Of a stretch of DNA of 50,060 nt, positions 25,390 to 34,341 are shown one piece after another (the stretch's first letter is position 1; every line of letters begins with the position of its first letter). The DNA lies in the NCBI RefSeq assembly GCF_016862955.1, contig NZ_BONY01000068.1, positions 1-50,060 of the forward strand, read 5' to 3'. The notes beneath the pieces were generated by a model, which saw only the letters and a program-made list of their open reading frames with translations, made no database searches and had not been told where the DNA came from. Both the position numbers and the translations under genes were made by a program. Source of the DNA: Rhizocola hellebori. GTDB lineage: Bacteria > Actinomycetota > Actinomycetes > Mycobacteriales > Micromonosporaceae.

Positions 25390-28300
25390 CCGGTATGAAA
25401 CTCACCCTTGCCACCCCCGGCCAGGGCCGGGTGGATCTTGCGATCACCGCGCCGTCCGGCGTGACCGTGGGCGCGCTCGCCCAGGCGATGGCAGATCGCG
25501 ATCCCGACCGCAGTAGGCGGTTGCCCGCGCCGGTGACGCTCGCGGTGCACGAAGCGGACGGGTCACGGATTCTCGATCCCGGCCACGAGCTGGACCAAGC
25601 CGGGCTCAGCTCAGGAATGTCGGTGAGTCTGCGCTCGGCCGACCCCAGAGCCGGCAGTGCCGCCGCGCTCGTCCAGGTGGGTGTTCTCCAGGTGCTGGAG
25701 GGCCCGGACAAGGGCCGCAGCTATCCGCTGCACAGCGGCAGCAATCTGGTCGGCCGTGACTCCTCGTGTACAGTCGCCCTTTCCGACAGCCAGGTGTCCA
25801 AAGTGCACGCGGTGGTCCATATCGGCTCGACGGTTCAGATCCGGGACATGAACTCCACCAATGGCGTGCGGTTCGGCGGCGGCCTGGTGACCCGAGCGGT
25901 GGTGCGTCCGGACGACCGGGTGGAGCTGGGCGACAAGACCGTGGTCTCGATCAGCGCCTCGGTGCGGGCGGCCGGGCCGGGCAGCGGGACCTATCAACAC
26001 AATCGTTCGCCGCGCCTGGACCCTGCCTACGAGGGAATCACCTTGGAAGCGCCCACCGCGCCGAAAGAGGCCGCGCGCAGGCGCTTTCCGCTGATTCCGA
26101 TGCTCACCCCACTCATCATGGGAAGCGCGCTTTTTCTTCTGACCAGATCGCCCTTCTCACTGATCTTCATCTTCATGAGCCCGCTTATGGTTGGCGGCGC
26201 GTATGCCGAAGACTTGATTTCTCGGCGGCGTGAGTACAAGGCGGCACTGGCCGTGTTTCGGGAAGCGCTGCGGGCACTGGACCGCGACTTGCGTGCCGCG
26301 GCTGCGGCCGAGCACGCGCAGCGGTGCGCGTCGCACCCGTCCACGGGAGAGCTGGTGACTTCCGCGCATGCGTTTGGCCCACTGCTGTGGACGCGGCGAC
26401 CCGAGCACCCAAGCTTCCTGGAGCTGCGCGCCGGCCTGGCGACATTGCCTTCGCACAACAAAGTCAAGCTGCCCACCCGCGGCGAGACCAAGCAGGATGT
26501 CTGGGACGAGCTGAAGGCAACAATCACGCCGTTCGCCACCGTGGAGCTGGTGCCGGTCGTGGCCAGCCTGCGTGACTCCGGCGCCCTGGGCGTGGCCGGC
26601 GCCCCGGACGCGGCGCGCCGAGTGGCCCGCGGCCTGATCGGGCAGCTGATCACCTTGCATTCACCGGCCGAGGTGGTGCTCTGCGCCATCATGTCGACCG
26701 CCAGCGCCGAGAAGTGGCAGTGGCTCAAATGGCTGCCGCACTCGTCTGCCTACCCGCTTTCGCCGCATACACCGTTGAGATCTGAGCAGCTGAGTGCTGG
26801 CGGTGCCTCGGCTGCAACATTGATGGCTGAACTGGACGACCTGATTCAGCTGCGTTCAGCGGACAAGTCGCGAATTCTCCCCAACATCGTGGTCCTTGTC
26901 AGCGACGACACCAATGCGGACAGGGGTCGCTTGGTGGACTTGGCCGAACGCGGGCCGGAGTGCGGCATCCACATCATCTGGCTGGCGGATCGGGTGGCCG
27001 GCCTTCCCGCCACCTGCCGCACTTTTGTCGAAGTGGTGAACGAGGGCACCGTCGGCGAGGTGGGATTTGTTCGCACCGGCGACCGCGCGGAAAAGGTTCG
27101 CCTTGAGCCGCTTAGCAACCGGCAGGCGGAGGCGCTCGCGATGCGGCTGGCCCCGGTGGAGGATGCGGGCGCCAGGGTCGCCGACGAAAGCGACCTGCCC
27201 CGCATGGCTTCGTTTGTGTCGCTTGAGGGATCTGATGTGGACAGCGATCCCTACGCGGTGATCGACCGGTGGAAGGAAGCCAAACCGGGCTTGCATGCGC
27301 TGATCGGTGCGGTCGGCGCCAATCAGGCCTTCCCCTTGGACCTGGTGGCAGTGGGCCCACACGCGTTGTTGGGTGGCACCACCGGCGCAGGCAAAAGCGA
27401 GTTGCTGCAAACCTGGCTGTTGGGAATGGCGGTCGCCCATGACCCGCGGCGGGCGAATTTCCTGCTCGTGGATTACAAGGGCGGGTCGGCTTTCGGGCAG
27501 ATCAGCACGTTGCCGCACGCCGTGGGCATGGTGACCGATCTGGATCCGCATCTGGTCCGCCGGGTGCTGACCTCGCTGCGGGCCGAAGTGACGGCGCGGG
27601 AGAAGACTCTGGAGAAGTTCAAAGCGAAAGACCTGGCGGATCTGGAGCGTCACCATCTGGAACACGCCCCACCCCGCCTGGTCATCGTCGTGGATGAATT
27701 CGCCGCATTGAAGACCGAGATTCCTGAGTTCGTCGACGGCATGGTGGACATCGCTCAGCGCGGCAGATCCCTTGGGCTGCACCTGATCCTGGCCACCCAA
27801 CGGCCGACGGGCGTGATCAACGATCAGCTCAAGGCCAACACCAACCTGCGGATCGCGTTGCGCATGGCCGATGCGGGCGACAGCATTGATGTTTTGGGTA
27901 CACCACAAGCCGCAGGATTTCCGTTAGACGTTCCCGGAAGAGCGGCTGCCCGCACCGGCCCGGGACGGGTCGTCAACTTCCAGGCCGCCTACGCGGGCGG
28001 CTGGACAAACGCCGACACCGCAAGCCAGGCTGTCCAGATCCGGCCGATGCCGTTCGGCCGTGAGGATCCCTGGCTTGCCGACTACATCGAGCCCGATCAC
28101 GCGCTGACCGATATCGCACGGGTGGTCAAAGCGGTAATAAAGGCGGACAGCCTGTTGAGCCTGCCCCCGCGAAACGTGCCATGGCTGCCGGAACTCAAAG
28201 CCGCCGTAGACATCCCGCGCCGCGATGAAATCAAAGACAGTCCAGGGCTTGTTTTCGGGGTACGAGATCTGCCCAAGGAACAGGCCCAGCCGCACGCCGT

Positions 28301-29699
28301 TTTCGACCTCGACGCTGGTAACCTTCTCGTCTTCGGGACCGGCGGCAGTGGCAAAAGCACGTTGCTGCGCACGCTGGCGATCGCCGCCGTACGCGGGGAT
28401 GCCGGGCCGTGCCACGTATACGGCATCGACTTCGGCAACCGCAGTCTGGACGCGCTCGAACTGCTCGGGCAGGTGGCGCCGATCATTCGCGGCGACGACA
28501 CCGAACGCCTGACCCGGTTACTGGACCGCCTGATCGGGCTCATCAAGTACCGGGCCACCCAGTTCGGCGGGGTCACTTCGCTCGCCGCGCATTGGCGTCG
28601 CCTGCCCACCGCCGAGCCCTGGCAGGTGCCGCGGATACTCCTGCTGGTCGACGGAGCGGGCACGTTCTCGCAGCAGTACGCGCCGGGTACCTCGGCCGGC
28701 CTATACGAGAAGCTGGTCGAAGTCGCGACCCGCGGACGTCAGGTCGGTGTTCATCTCGCGATGACGAGCGATCGCCCGAACGCCGTCCCGGGCGGCCTTT
28801 CGGGAACGGCCCAGCTGCGGGTGGTGCTGCGTCTGGCGGCTGAGGGCGACTACAACCTGGTCGGGGTGCGCAGCTCCGAGGCGTTGGCACCGGACGCGCC
28901 GCCCGGGCGCGGCCTGCTCGAGCGTGCAGAGCTTCAAGTCGCCGTCGCGGGCGGCGGCGACCTCGACGCGGAGCAGCATGCGATCAAGCTGCTGGCGGAC
29001 AGCACCCGAAATCTGCCACCGGCCGCGCCGGTTCGGAGCATGCCCGCTCAGGTGCACCTGTCGCAGCTCCCCTCCGCATCGGACCAGCCGCCGATCGGCT
29101 TGGCGTATGACACGCTGGAACCGGTGGGGTTCCACCCAAGCGGATTCTTCATCGTGACCGGGCAGGCCACCTCGGGCCGCACTACCACCGTGCGCACCAT
29201 CGCCGGCGCGCTGAGCCGCTGTCGTCCCGAGATGCCCTTGATCTTGTTGGGGCCACGAGCGAACCCTGAGCTGCGGCATGCGGCAAAGTGGTCCGATCAT
29301 GCTCTCGACCCGGCCACCGCGGCCACCCTAATGGAATCCCTGGCCGCCAAACTGATTGGGGTCGCACCGCATGCGGTCATCATCGACGGCTTCCCCGAGC
29401 TGGCCGAGATGCGCGATCTTTCCTCCAAACTGGAGGCCATGCTCAAGGTCTGCCGGGAGCATAAACACTTCGTGGTGGTGGAGGGCGATTCCACCCGCAT
29501 GATGAAGGGCGACAACCTGTTCAGCATGGTCCGTACCCGAAACGGTGTGGGCATGCAGAACGCGCCCGCGCTGCAGTTCTCCACCCTGCTTGGTTTTGAT
29601 CAGGCCAAGGCGCCCAAAATCACGGCGCCCCCACCGGGCCGCGCGCTCTTGGTTGTCCATGGACAACCGCGAGTCGTGCAGATTGCGTTGCCAACATGA
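25386..29699 (+). CDS. EccC/EssC-type T7SS ATPase with fused ubiquitin-like and FHA domains
   Basis: A 1437-residue FtsK/SpoIIIE-type secretion motor. Order: ubiquitin/YukD-like domain (about 1-85), FHA domain (100-190: GRDSS, VSKVH, DMNSTNG), two transmembrane helices (235-275), then three ATPase domains. ATPase 1 is intact: GTTGAGKS (K670), VVDEF (D770, E771) and ATQRPTGVI. ATPase 2 keeps Walker A GTGGSGKS (K990) but has VDG (D1089, G1090) instead of DE. ATPase 3 has GQATSGRTT with R1265 replacing the Walker lysine. One canonical and two degenerate sites is the known EccC pattern. The fused FHA is EssC-like, while the ubiquitin-like head is normally a separate YukD or part of EccD. WXG substrates follow directly. 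No EccB, EccD, EccE or mycosin is seen in the window. Confidence 0.92.
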   Translation: MTGMKLTLATPGQGRVDLAITAPSGVTVGALAQAMADRDPDRSRRLPAPVTLAVHEADGSRILDPGHELDQAGLSSGMSVSLRSADPRAGSAAALVQVGVLQVLEGPDKGRSYPLHSGSNLVGRDSSCTVALSDSQVSKVHAVVHIGSTVQIRDMNSTNGVRFGGGLVTRAVVRPDDRVELGDKTVVSISASVRAAGPGSGTYQHNRSPRLDPAYEGITLEAPTAPKEAARRRFPLIPMLTPLIMGSALFLLTRSPFSLIFIFMSPLMVGGAYAEDLISRRREYKAALAVFREALRALDRDLRAAAAAEHAQRCASHPSTGELVTSAHAFGPLLWTRRPEHPSFLELRAGLATLPSHNKVKLPTRGETKQDVWDELKATITPFATVELVPVVASLRDSGALGVAGAPDAARRVARGLIGQLITLHSPAEVVLCAIMSTASAEKWQWLKWLPHSSAYPLSPHTPLRSEQLSAGGASAATLMAELDDLIQLRSADKSRILPNIVVLVSDDTNADRGRLVDLAERGPECGIHIIWLADRVAGLPATCRTFVEVVNEGTVGEVGFVRTGDRAEKVRLEPLSNRQAEALAMRLAPVEDAGARVADESDLPRMASFVSLEGSDVDSDPYAVIDRWKEAKPGLHALIGAVGANQAFPLDLVAVGPHALLGGTTGAGKSELLQTWLLGMAVAHDPRRANFLLVDYKGGSAFGQISTLPHAVGMVTDLDPHLVRRVLTSLRAEVTAREKTLEKFKAKDLADLERHHLEHAPPRLVIVVDEFAALKTEIPEFVDGMVDIAQRGRSLGLHLILATQRPTGVINDQLKANTNLRIALRMADAGDSIDVLGTPQAAGFPLDVPGRAAARTGPGRVVNFQAAYAGGWTNADTASQAVQIRPMPFGREDPWLADYIEPDHALTDIARVVKAVIKADSLLSLPPRNVPWLPELKAAVDIPRRDEIKDSPGLVFGVRDLPKEQAQPHAVFDLDAGNLLVFGTGGSGKSTLLRTLAIAAVRGDAGPCHVYGIDFGNRSLDALELLGQVAPIIRGDDTERLTRLLDRLIGLIKYRATQFGGVTSLAAHWRRLPTAEPWQVPRILLLVDGAGTFSQQYAPGTSAGLYEKLVEVATRGRQVGVHLAMTSDRPNAVPGGLSGTAQLRVVLRLAAEGDYNLVGVRSSEALAPDAPPGRGLLERAELQVAVAGGGDLDAEQHAIKLLADSTRNLPPAAPVRSMPAQVHLSQLPSASDQPPIGLAYDTLEPVGFHPSGFFIVTGQATSGRTTTVRTIAGALSRCRPEMPLILLGPRANPELRHAAKWSDHALDPATAATLMESLAAKLIGVAPHAVIIDGFPELAEMRDLSSKLEAMLKVCREHKHFVVVEGDSTRMMKGDNLFSMVRTRNGVGMQNAPALQFSTLLGFDQAKAPKITAPPPGRALLVVHGQPRVVQIALPT

Positions 29700-29753
29700 A
29701 CCTTCGGCTCGAACCGGACGGTGGTCACATATGTTCACCTGGTCAGTGAAGTA

Positions 29754-29808
29754 GGGGAGTTGTCCCCATGTACCGAACCCAAATAGCGCCATATGGTCTT
29801 TGAAGACC
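29754..29808 (+). promoter_or_regulatory. hairpin and palindrome upstream of the WXG100 gene
   Basis: Two structures precede the substrate genes: hairpin GGGGA-GTTG-TCCCC (29754-29767) and palindrome GGTCTT-TG-AAGACC (29795-29808). They suggest separate control of substrates (attenuation or an operator) relative to the ATPase gene upstream. A -10/-35 pair is not clear. Confidence 0.4.
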
Positions 29809-29828
29809 GTCTACGACAGGAGTGAGAG

Positions 29829-30098
29829 ATGACTGGCCCTTACCTTGGTATGGACCCGGAGCAGGTGCGCACGATGGCGTCCCAGCTAACCGCTGGGGCG
29901 CAACAGGTTCGCGACCTCGCCAGCAGCCTTGGGGCCCAGATTGAGGCCACCCCATGGACAGGTGCCGACCGGGACCAGTTCCTCAGCGATTGGCAGAGCT
30001 ACCACGTGAATTCGCTCCTTCACGTGGCGGACGCGATCGACCAGGCGTCGCAGAAAGCTGTTTCCAATGCGGAACAGCAGGAGCAGGCCTCCGCGTAA
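29829..30098 (+). CDS. WXG100-family T7SS substrate (Esx-like)
   Basis: An 89-residue helical hairpin with the turn PWTGADRDQF (W43-x-G45), the WXG signature, and the usual length of EsxA/EsxB-type proteins. No signal peptide or cysteine. AGGAG lies seven bases before the ATG. Position 130 bases after the EccC-like ATPase identifies it as the probable primary substrate. There is no clear C-terminal YxxxD motif; the tail ends AEQQEQASA. Confidence 0.9.
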   Translation: MTGPYLGMDPEQVRTMASQLTAGAQQVRDLASSLGAQIEATPWTGADRDQFLSDWQSYHVNSLLHVADAIDQASQKAVSNAEQQEQASA

Positions 30099-30191
30099 AC
30101 GCAGGACCGCCGCAACGGCCCATGTTTTCGTGGGCCGCCGGCGGCGCGAAACCCGCAATCGCGCGAAACTGCGAAGGGAAGAATTGGTTCG

Positions 30192-31112
30192 ATGTCAAGT
30201 CATGCTGGCGTGGGATTCATTGGCTCCGACCCCCATCGGGTCGAGCAACTCGGCGCGGCCTTGCTGGCCGGCGCGGAGTTGCTGGACGATGTCCGGTCTC
30301 AGCTGACCAGTCTGCTGTATCACTCGACGTGGGAGGGCCGCGATTCGGTTGAGGCGCGGGAGGACTGGTCCAGTTCCTCCGCCCCCGCCCTGGGTATCAC
30401 AGCCGAATTGCTGCGCACGATGAGTCAGGTGGCCTACGCCAACGCTCGCCAGCAAGTCGAGACAAGCCTGGGCGACGGATCCGGCGTCATCGGCCACGGA
30501 ACGGGCTCAGGCCACGGGCACCAGGAGGGCGGGCATGATGGCCACGATCGCGGCCTGTTTGGCCTCCTTGGTCCACTACACATCCTCGTCGATCTCGGTG
30601 AGATTGGCATCCACGTCATGCGTGAGGTGCCGCCGTGGCTCAAGATGGGCGGAAAGCTGCTTGGCCCCATCGGGCTGGGCATATCGGCCTTGGACTTCTA
30701 CGACTATTTCATGAAAGGCGACACCGGTGGTGCTGTTCTCAGCGCGGCAAGCTTCATCGTGGGCGGCATTGGCGTCGGCTTGACGGTGGCTGCCGCGATC
30801 GCGTCCGCGCCGGTGTCCGTGCCGGCGATAGTGCTGCTGAGCGTGGCTGGGGTCGGCTTGGCCTTCGCCGCTGAATTCCCGTCGGCTCGGGAGTGGGTCG
30901 GCGACCGCTGGGACGACATGATGGAGTTTGGCGGGGACGTTGTCGAATTCAGTGGCGGCGTGATCAATGAGCTGGCCACCGATGCGCACGCCGCCTGGGA
31001 TGCGACCGCCGAATTCACCGGCAACGTGGTCGAGGGCGTGGTTGACGGCGCACAGAATCTCGCCTCCGGCGCGGTTGACTTCGGCAAGGGTGTTTACGAC
31101 TTTGTCTTCTGA
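30192..31112 (+). CDS. WXG-like protein with His-rich linker and hydrophobic C-terminal domain
   Basis: A 306-residue protein. Residues 1-95 form a WXG100-like hairpin with TWEGRDSVEAREDW at the turn. A Gly/His-rich linker (about 98-120; GHGTGSGHGHQEGGHDGHD) could bind metal. A hydrophobic block follows (about 155-235) with small-residue-rich helices (GGAVLSAASFIVGGIGVGLTV, PAIVLLSVAGVGLAF), then an acidic, repeat-like helical tail. The layout suits a T7SS-exported protein that enters membranes, such as a pore former or translocon component, but no family was recognised. The preceding 93-base gap holds a 7-bp hairpin (CGGCCCA/TGGGCCG, 30116-30137). Confidence 0.65.
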   Translation: MSSHAGVGFIGSDPHRVEQLGAALLAGAELLDDVRSQLTSLLYHSTWEGRDSVEAREDWSSSSAPALGITAELLRTMSQVAYANARQQVETSLGDGSGVIGHGTGSGHGHQEGGHDGHDRGLFGLLGPLHILVDLGEIGIHVMREVPPWLKMGGKLLGPIGLGISALDFYDYFMKGDTGGAVLSAASFIVGGIGVGLTVAAAIASAPVSVPAIVLLSVAGVGLAFAAEFPSAREWVGDRWDDMMEFGGDVVEFSGGVINELATDAHAAWDATAEFTGNVVEGVVDGAQNLASGAVDFGKGVYDFVF

Positions 31113-31126
31113 GGGAGCCCCACATC

Positions 31127-31771
31127 ATGCCTGACACCCAAGACCAGGTCGTCCTGACCGCGGCCGAGCTGTCGTATTTGATTGCCAGCAGCCCGAGCAC
31201 CACCCAGCTGGGCAGCCGAGCCGCCGAAGTCGTTGGCCTCACGTCTGATGAACGTCACGAGGCATCGGTTTCGGCGGGATTCAGCTCGCTTATCGCGCGG
31301 GGGCTGGCGATCAGCGACGGCAACCAGGTGACACTGGCGCCCTCCACGTCCGCGGTCAGCGACGCGCTCAGCCAATCCCAGGTGAACATCCAAATTGGCC
31401 TGGTGGCAGCCGAGCGAGCCGACGGAGCGATACTTTTCAAATCCGAGCGGGTGCGCCTCCTGCTCTCGCCACGGCGGCACCGCTGTTTCGACCTCGTCGG
31501 CCTCGACCCGCGAGGCGACCTGCCCGGGCAGCTGCTCGCCATCACCCGTGACTTCCTCGGGCGGTATCGGCCCGGTGTAGTAACCATTGTGGTGGACACA
31601 GCCGGTCGTGGTACCCCCAGCGACTTGGGATGGACCACAGTCGCCGCCGATACCGACGCTCAAAGCTGGTCGGTCGTTTTCGGCCGGGAGCCTTCGGACA
31701 TAGACCGGGGGGTCGGCGAGGAACAGGCCGTCCACCGGATGCGTGGCCGGCTGCAGGAGCTGCTCGCCTGA
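31127..31771 (+). CDS. T7SS-associated protein, possibly EspG-like chaperone
   Basis: A 214-residue soluble protein starting 14 bases after the WXG-like effector, with GAGGGAG upstream. The order VVLTAAELSYLIA, then SLIARGLAISDGNQVTLAP, then a short beta region (ADGAILFKSERVRLLLSP) loosely recalls the EspG chaperone family, and the position right after substrates fits a chaperone. Similarity is weak and I cannot confirm it; a substrate-specific accessory or immunity protein is the alternative. Confidence 0.5.
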   Translation: MPDTQDQVVLTAAELSYLIASSPSTTQLGSRAAEVVGLTSDERHEASVSAGFSSLIARGLAISDGNQVTLAPSTSAVSDALSQSQVNIQIGLVAAERADGAILFKSERVRLLLSPRRHRCFDLVGLDPRGDLPGQLLAITRDFLGRYRPGVVTIVVDTAGRGTPSDLGWTTVAADTDAQSWSVVFGREPSDIDRGVGEEQAVHRMRGRLQELLA

Positions 31772-32647
31772 TCAGCGGCGCACGGCGACGGTTATCCGGC
31801 CGTTTCGCAACGAGCCGTTGCTTTCCGCGGGCAGGTCAAGGCCTGCCGAGAGGGTGAGCAGATCGCTGTCCGAGTTGACGTCGAAACCGTTGTTGCTCAA
31901 CATACTTCGCATGTGCTCGGGTCGCCACTGCGAGCGCCACGGCTCACCCGCCAGCGGGTCAGGCTGCCGCGACAGTCGCAGCACGAGACGCATGACGGCT
32001 CGCATTACGGTCGCCGGCAACGACTTGGCCTGGTAGTTGATGATGAGCCGGCTGGCCGGTGCGGAAAGCTGCGCGATCTGGCCGACTGTCGCCCGCACCG
32101 CGCTGGCGGTCAGGTAGGGCACCACCCCTTCCCATACCCAGGTGGTGACGCGGCCGCGATCGAAGCCTACCTGTTCGAGCGGAGGACCAAGGCGCTCGCT
32201 GGCCAAATCGGTGGCCGCCATGACAAGCCGCCCGGCCGTGGGGGCGAGGCCGTCGATCCGCCGCAGCTTGTCCTGCTGCGAGGCGGGGTGGTCGACCTCG
32301 AACACGGTGGCCCGACCCAGCTCGGGCATTCGCCAGGCCCGTGCGTCGAGCCCCGCGCCGAGGATGACGACCTGTTCGGCGGCGTGGTCGCGGATCGCGT
32401 CGTCGATCGCGATGGTCCGCGGCACCATGGTCAGCCCGGTCCGCCGACGCATTTCGTACGCCATCCGGTCTGCGCCATCGGTGGGCACCTGGCCGGCGCG
32501 CACGCGATCCACGATGACCCGTTCCGCGGGCTCCAGCAATTGCGAGGCAATAGGGTCAGCGAACCGGCCGACGGCGAAGCGGCCGTCGGCGATCGCCCGC
32601 CCCTGACAGACGAGGACCGCGGTCGAGCTGGCAGCACGCAAGGTCAT
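31772..32647 (-). CDS. SAM-dependent methyltransferase (TIGR00027 type)
   Basis: A 291-residue class I methyltransferase with the TIGR00027-type SAM loop VVILGAGLDARAWRMPEL, the acidic FEVDHPASQQDK strand, and WEGVVPYLTASAVRATV. Start ATG at 32647-32645 is preferred; upstream in-frame sequence reads as low-quality extension. The stop lies immediately against the stop of the convergent T7SS-associated gene with no spacer. The substrate of these common actinobacterial enzymes is generally unknown. Confidence 0.85.
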   Translation of the reverse strand: MTLRAASSTAVLVCQGRAIADGRFAVGRFADPIASQLLEPAERVIVDRVRAGQVPTDGADRMAYEMRRRTGLTMVPRTIAIDDAIRDHAAEQVVILGAGLDARAWRMPELGRATVFEVDHPASQQDKLRRIDGLAPTAGRLVMAATDLASERLGPPLEQVGFDRGRVTTWVWEGVVPYLTASAVRATVGQIAQLSAPASRLIINYQAKSLPATVMRAVMRLVLRLSRQPDPLAGEPWRSQWRPEHMRSMLSNNGFDVNSDSDLLTLSAGLDLPAESNGSLRNGRITVAVRR

Positions 32648-32684
32648 GCGTCCAGTCTGCCAGCACGGCGCGAGACCCGGCCAG

Positions 32685-33617
32685 TTAGATAGCGTTGCAG
32701 GGACCCGAGTATTTCGCCGGGTCGCTTTCTCCCATGGTCGCGATGCCGACACGCACCCGCACGTTCTTGAACTGCTGATTTTTCATCCAGGCGATGTCTT
32801 CCGGCTTCATCTGAGTGCGCTGTGTCGCGCTGGGACACAGCGATGGCGCGAACCGGAAGGGCACCCCCGCGTTGCTTATCAGCTGCACTCCCTGCTGACC
32901 GCCCACCGTGGTGTCGATAGCGATGGTGAATGAGTGTGGGCGCCGCAGACTGCCGACCATCACGTTAATCACCTTGGACTCGCCCGGTGCGATCGTGACC
33001 GTTTTGCCGGAGAAGTAGGGCACGTTCGGGGGGATCTGCGCCGGGTCGGCGCCCCTATCGTGTTCGTAGGCGATCGGGGAATCCGCATCGATGTTGAAGC
33101 GCAGATTGATGTCCTCGTCGCTGCTTCCTCCACCCTCGTTTCCCAGCTTGTAAGCCAGGCCCAGGGGCATGCATTCCTCGACGATGTTCACGAGCCGAAC
33201 GCTGGAGATGGTGATCGGATCGCGGCCCTGGTTCCTGGCGGCTATCGGAACGTGCGCGCCACCGAGAAGGAACAGGCCGTCCTGCCAAGCCTTGCTGACC
33301 GACCAATCCGGCGCTTTTCCAGTGGAAAGCAGGGCTGGGTACTTCGCGAGTGTCTCATCTGACAGCGCATAGTTGAAGCCGAATCCGTCGGTGAGCCTTG
33401 ACGAGACGGCGATCGTGAGTGCGGTCGAGGTCTGCTTCTCAACATTTCTGGGCGGCAACGGGCAAGAGCCGGAAACCGATGCGCCAGGCGACCCGGCCGC
33501 GCCCGAGGTCGCCGCCGCGGAAGGTGGCGGCGTTGAGGAACCGCACCCGGCGAGTCCCAACACAACCAGACATCCGGCTGCCGCCCGGAAAGCAATCCCG
33601 CTCAGTGGCATTGTCAT
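32685..33617 (-). CDS. secreted lipoprotein of unknown function
   Basis: A 310-residue lipoprotein: a lipoprotein signal with the LAGC lipobox (Cys about residue 26), a Ser/Pro/Ala-rich spacer (SSTPPPSAAATSGAAGSPGAS), then a beta-rich domain with two later cysteine-containing segments (EECMPLG, SLCPS) and a final SGPCNAI. ATG 33617 overlaps the upstream stop (ATGA) and has GGAGA six bases before it; ATG 33611 with AGGAG at seven is an alternative. Paired with the membrane protein upstream. No family recognised. Confidence 0.7.
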   Translation of the reverse strand: MTMPLSGIAFRAAAGCLVVLGLAGCGSSTPPPSAAATSGAAGSPGASVSGSCPLPPRNVEKQTSTALTIAVSSRLTDGFGFNYALSDETLAKYPALLSTGKAPDWSVSKAWQDGLFLLGGAHVPIAARNQGRDPITISSVRLVNIVEECMPLGLAYKLGNEGGGSSDEDINLRFNIDADSPIAYEHDRGADPAQIPPNVPYFSGKTVTIAPGESKVINVMVGSLRRPHSFTIAIDTTVGGQQGVQLISNAGVPFRFAPSLCPSATQRTQMKPEDIAWMKNQQFKNVRVRVGIATMGESDPAKYSGPCNAI

Positions 33618-34282
33618 GCTCCTTCTCCGCAGTCGGCCAACGGGGCCGAGCTTTCTCGGACGACGCCGAGAATTCCGGTTGTATCCGGCACATGCTGGTC
33701 CGCTGGAATGAGGTCGAGCCCATGGCTGGTGAGCTTCCAAACGTTGACGGTCTCCGAGAAGACGACGAAGACGCCGAAGGAAGCACGTTGTTCCCGACGC
33801 TCTATCGACTGCGGTGAACGTGCGAAGACCCGATAGAAAATCTGTGTACAGGGGGGAATGTCGCCGAGATCGACGCCAACCGTGCTCGTGACCCCCGCGT
33901 TGTCGACCAGCGGAAGGAACGGTGTGACGGACCGGATCGGGACAACCGATCTGTTCGACATCTGGATGTCCAAACCACGCGGCTTCACGCTGCTCGCCTC
34001 ATCGCCGACCTGAACCCAGGTGGAAACGCGCGATGCGTAAATACGCATCTGTCGCTGCCTTTCGAAATTGTTCAGCTCGATTTGCAGCATGTTCACTTTG
34101 CGCTGATCGTTCAGCGTCAGCACGGTGACGATGAGCGCGAGAACGGCCACCACCAGGGCCAAACCAGAGAAGGCGGCATTGAGATGTTCGGGCTTGCGCA
34201 GATATGCCGGTATGCGGCGGGTGGTCGGCGACGGTGCCGGAGCTAATTCAAGATCGCTTGTTGCTTCGTCGCCATCGGCCAT
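33614..34282 (-). CDS. single-pass membrane protein of unknown function
   Basis: A 222-residue protein: a Pro-rich cytoplasmic start, one transmembrane helix (about 36-58, FSGLALVVAVLALIVTVLTL), then an extracytoplasmic beta-sandwich-like domain (IYASRVSTWVQVG ... LDIQMSNRSVVPIRSVTPFLP). It overlaps the lipoprotein gene by ATGA, so the two probably form one envelope unit. GAGGGG lies ten bases before the ATG. No known family. Confidence 0.65.
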   Translation of the reverse strand: MADGDEATSDLELAPAPSPTTRRIPAYLRKPEHLNAAFSGLALVVAVLALIVTVLTLNDQRKVNMLQIELNNFERQRQMRIYASRVSTWVQVGDEASSVKPRGLDIQMSNRSVVPIRSVTPFLPLVDNAGVTSTVGVDLGDIPPCTQIFYRVFARSPQSIERREQRASFGVFVVFSETVNVWKLTSHGLDLIPADQHVPDTTGILGVVRESSAPLADCGEGA

Positions 34283-34326
34283 CTAAATAGGACCCCTCAG
34301 TGACCGCATGCTCACACAATGGCGTC

Positions 34327-34337
34327 TGTCACTGACA
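34327..34337 (-). promoter_or_regulatory. palindrome TGTCA-C-TGACA upstream of the membrane protein/lipoprotein pair
   Basis: A perfect 11-base inverted repeat in the 59-base gap before the pair; a possible operator. There is no supporting context beyond position. Confidence 0.25.
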
Positions 34338-34341
34338 ACTT

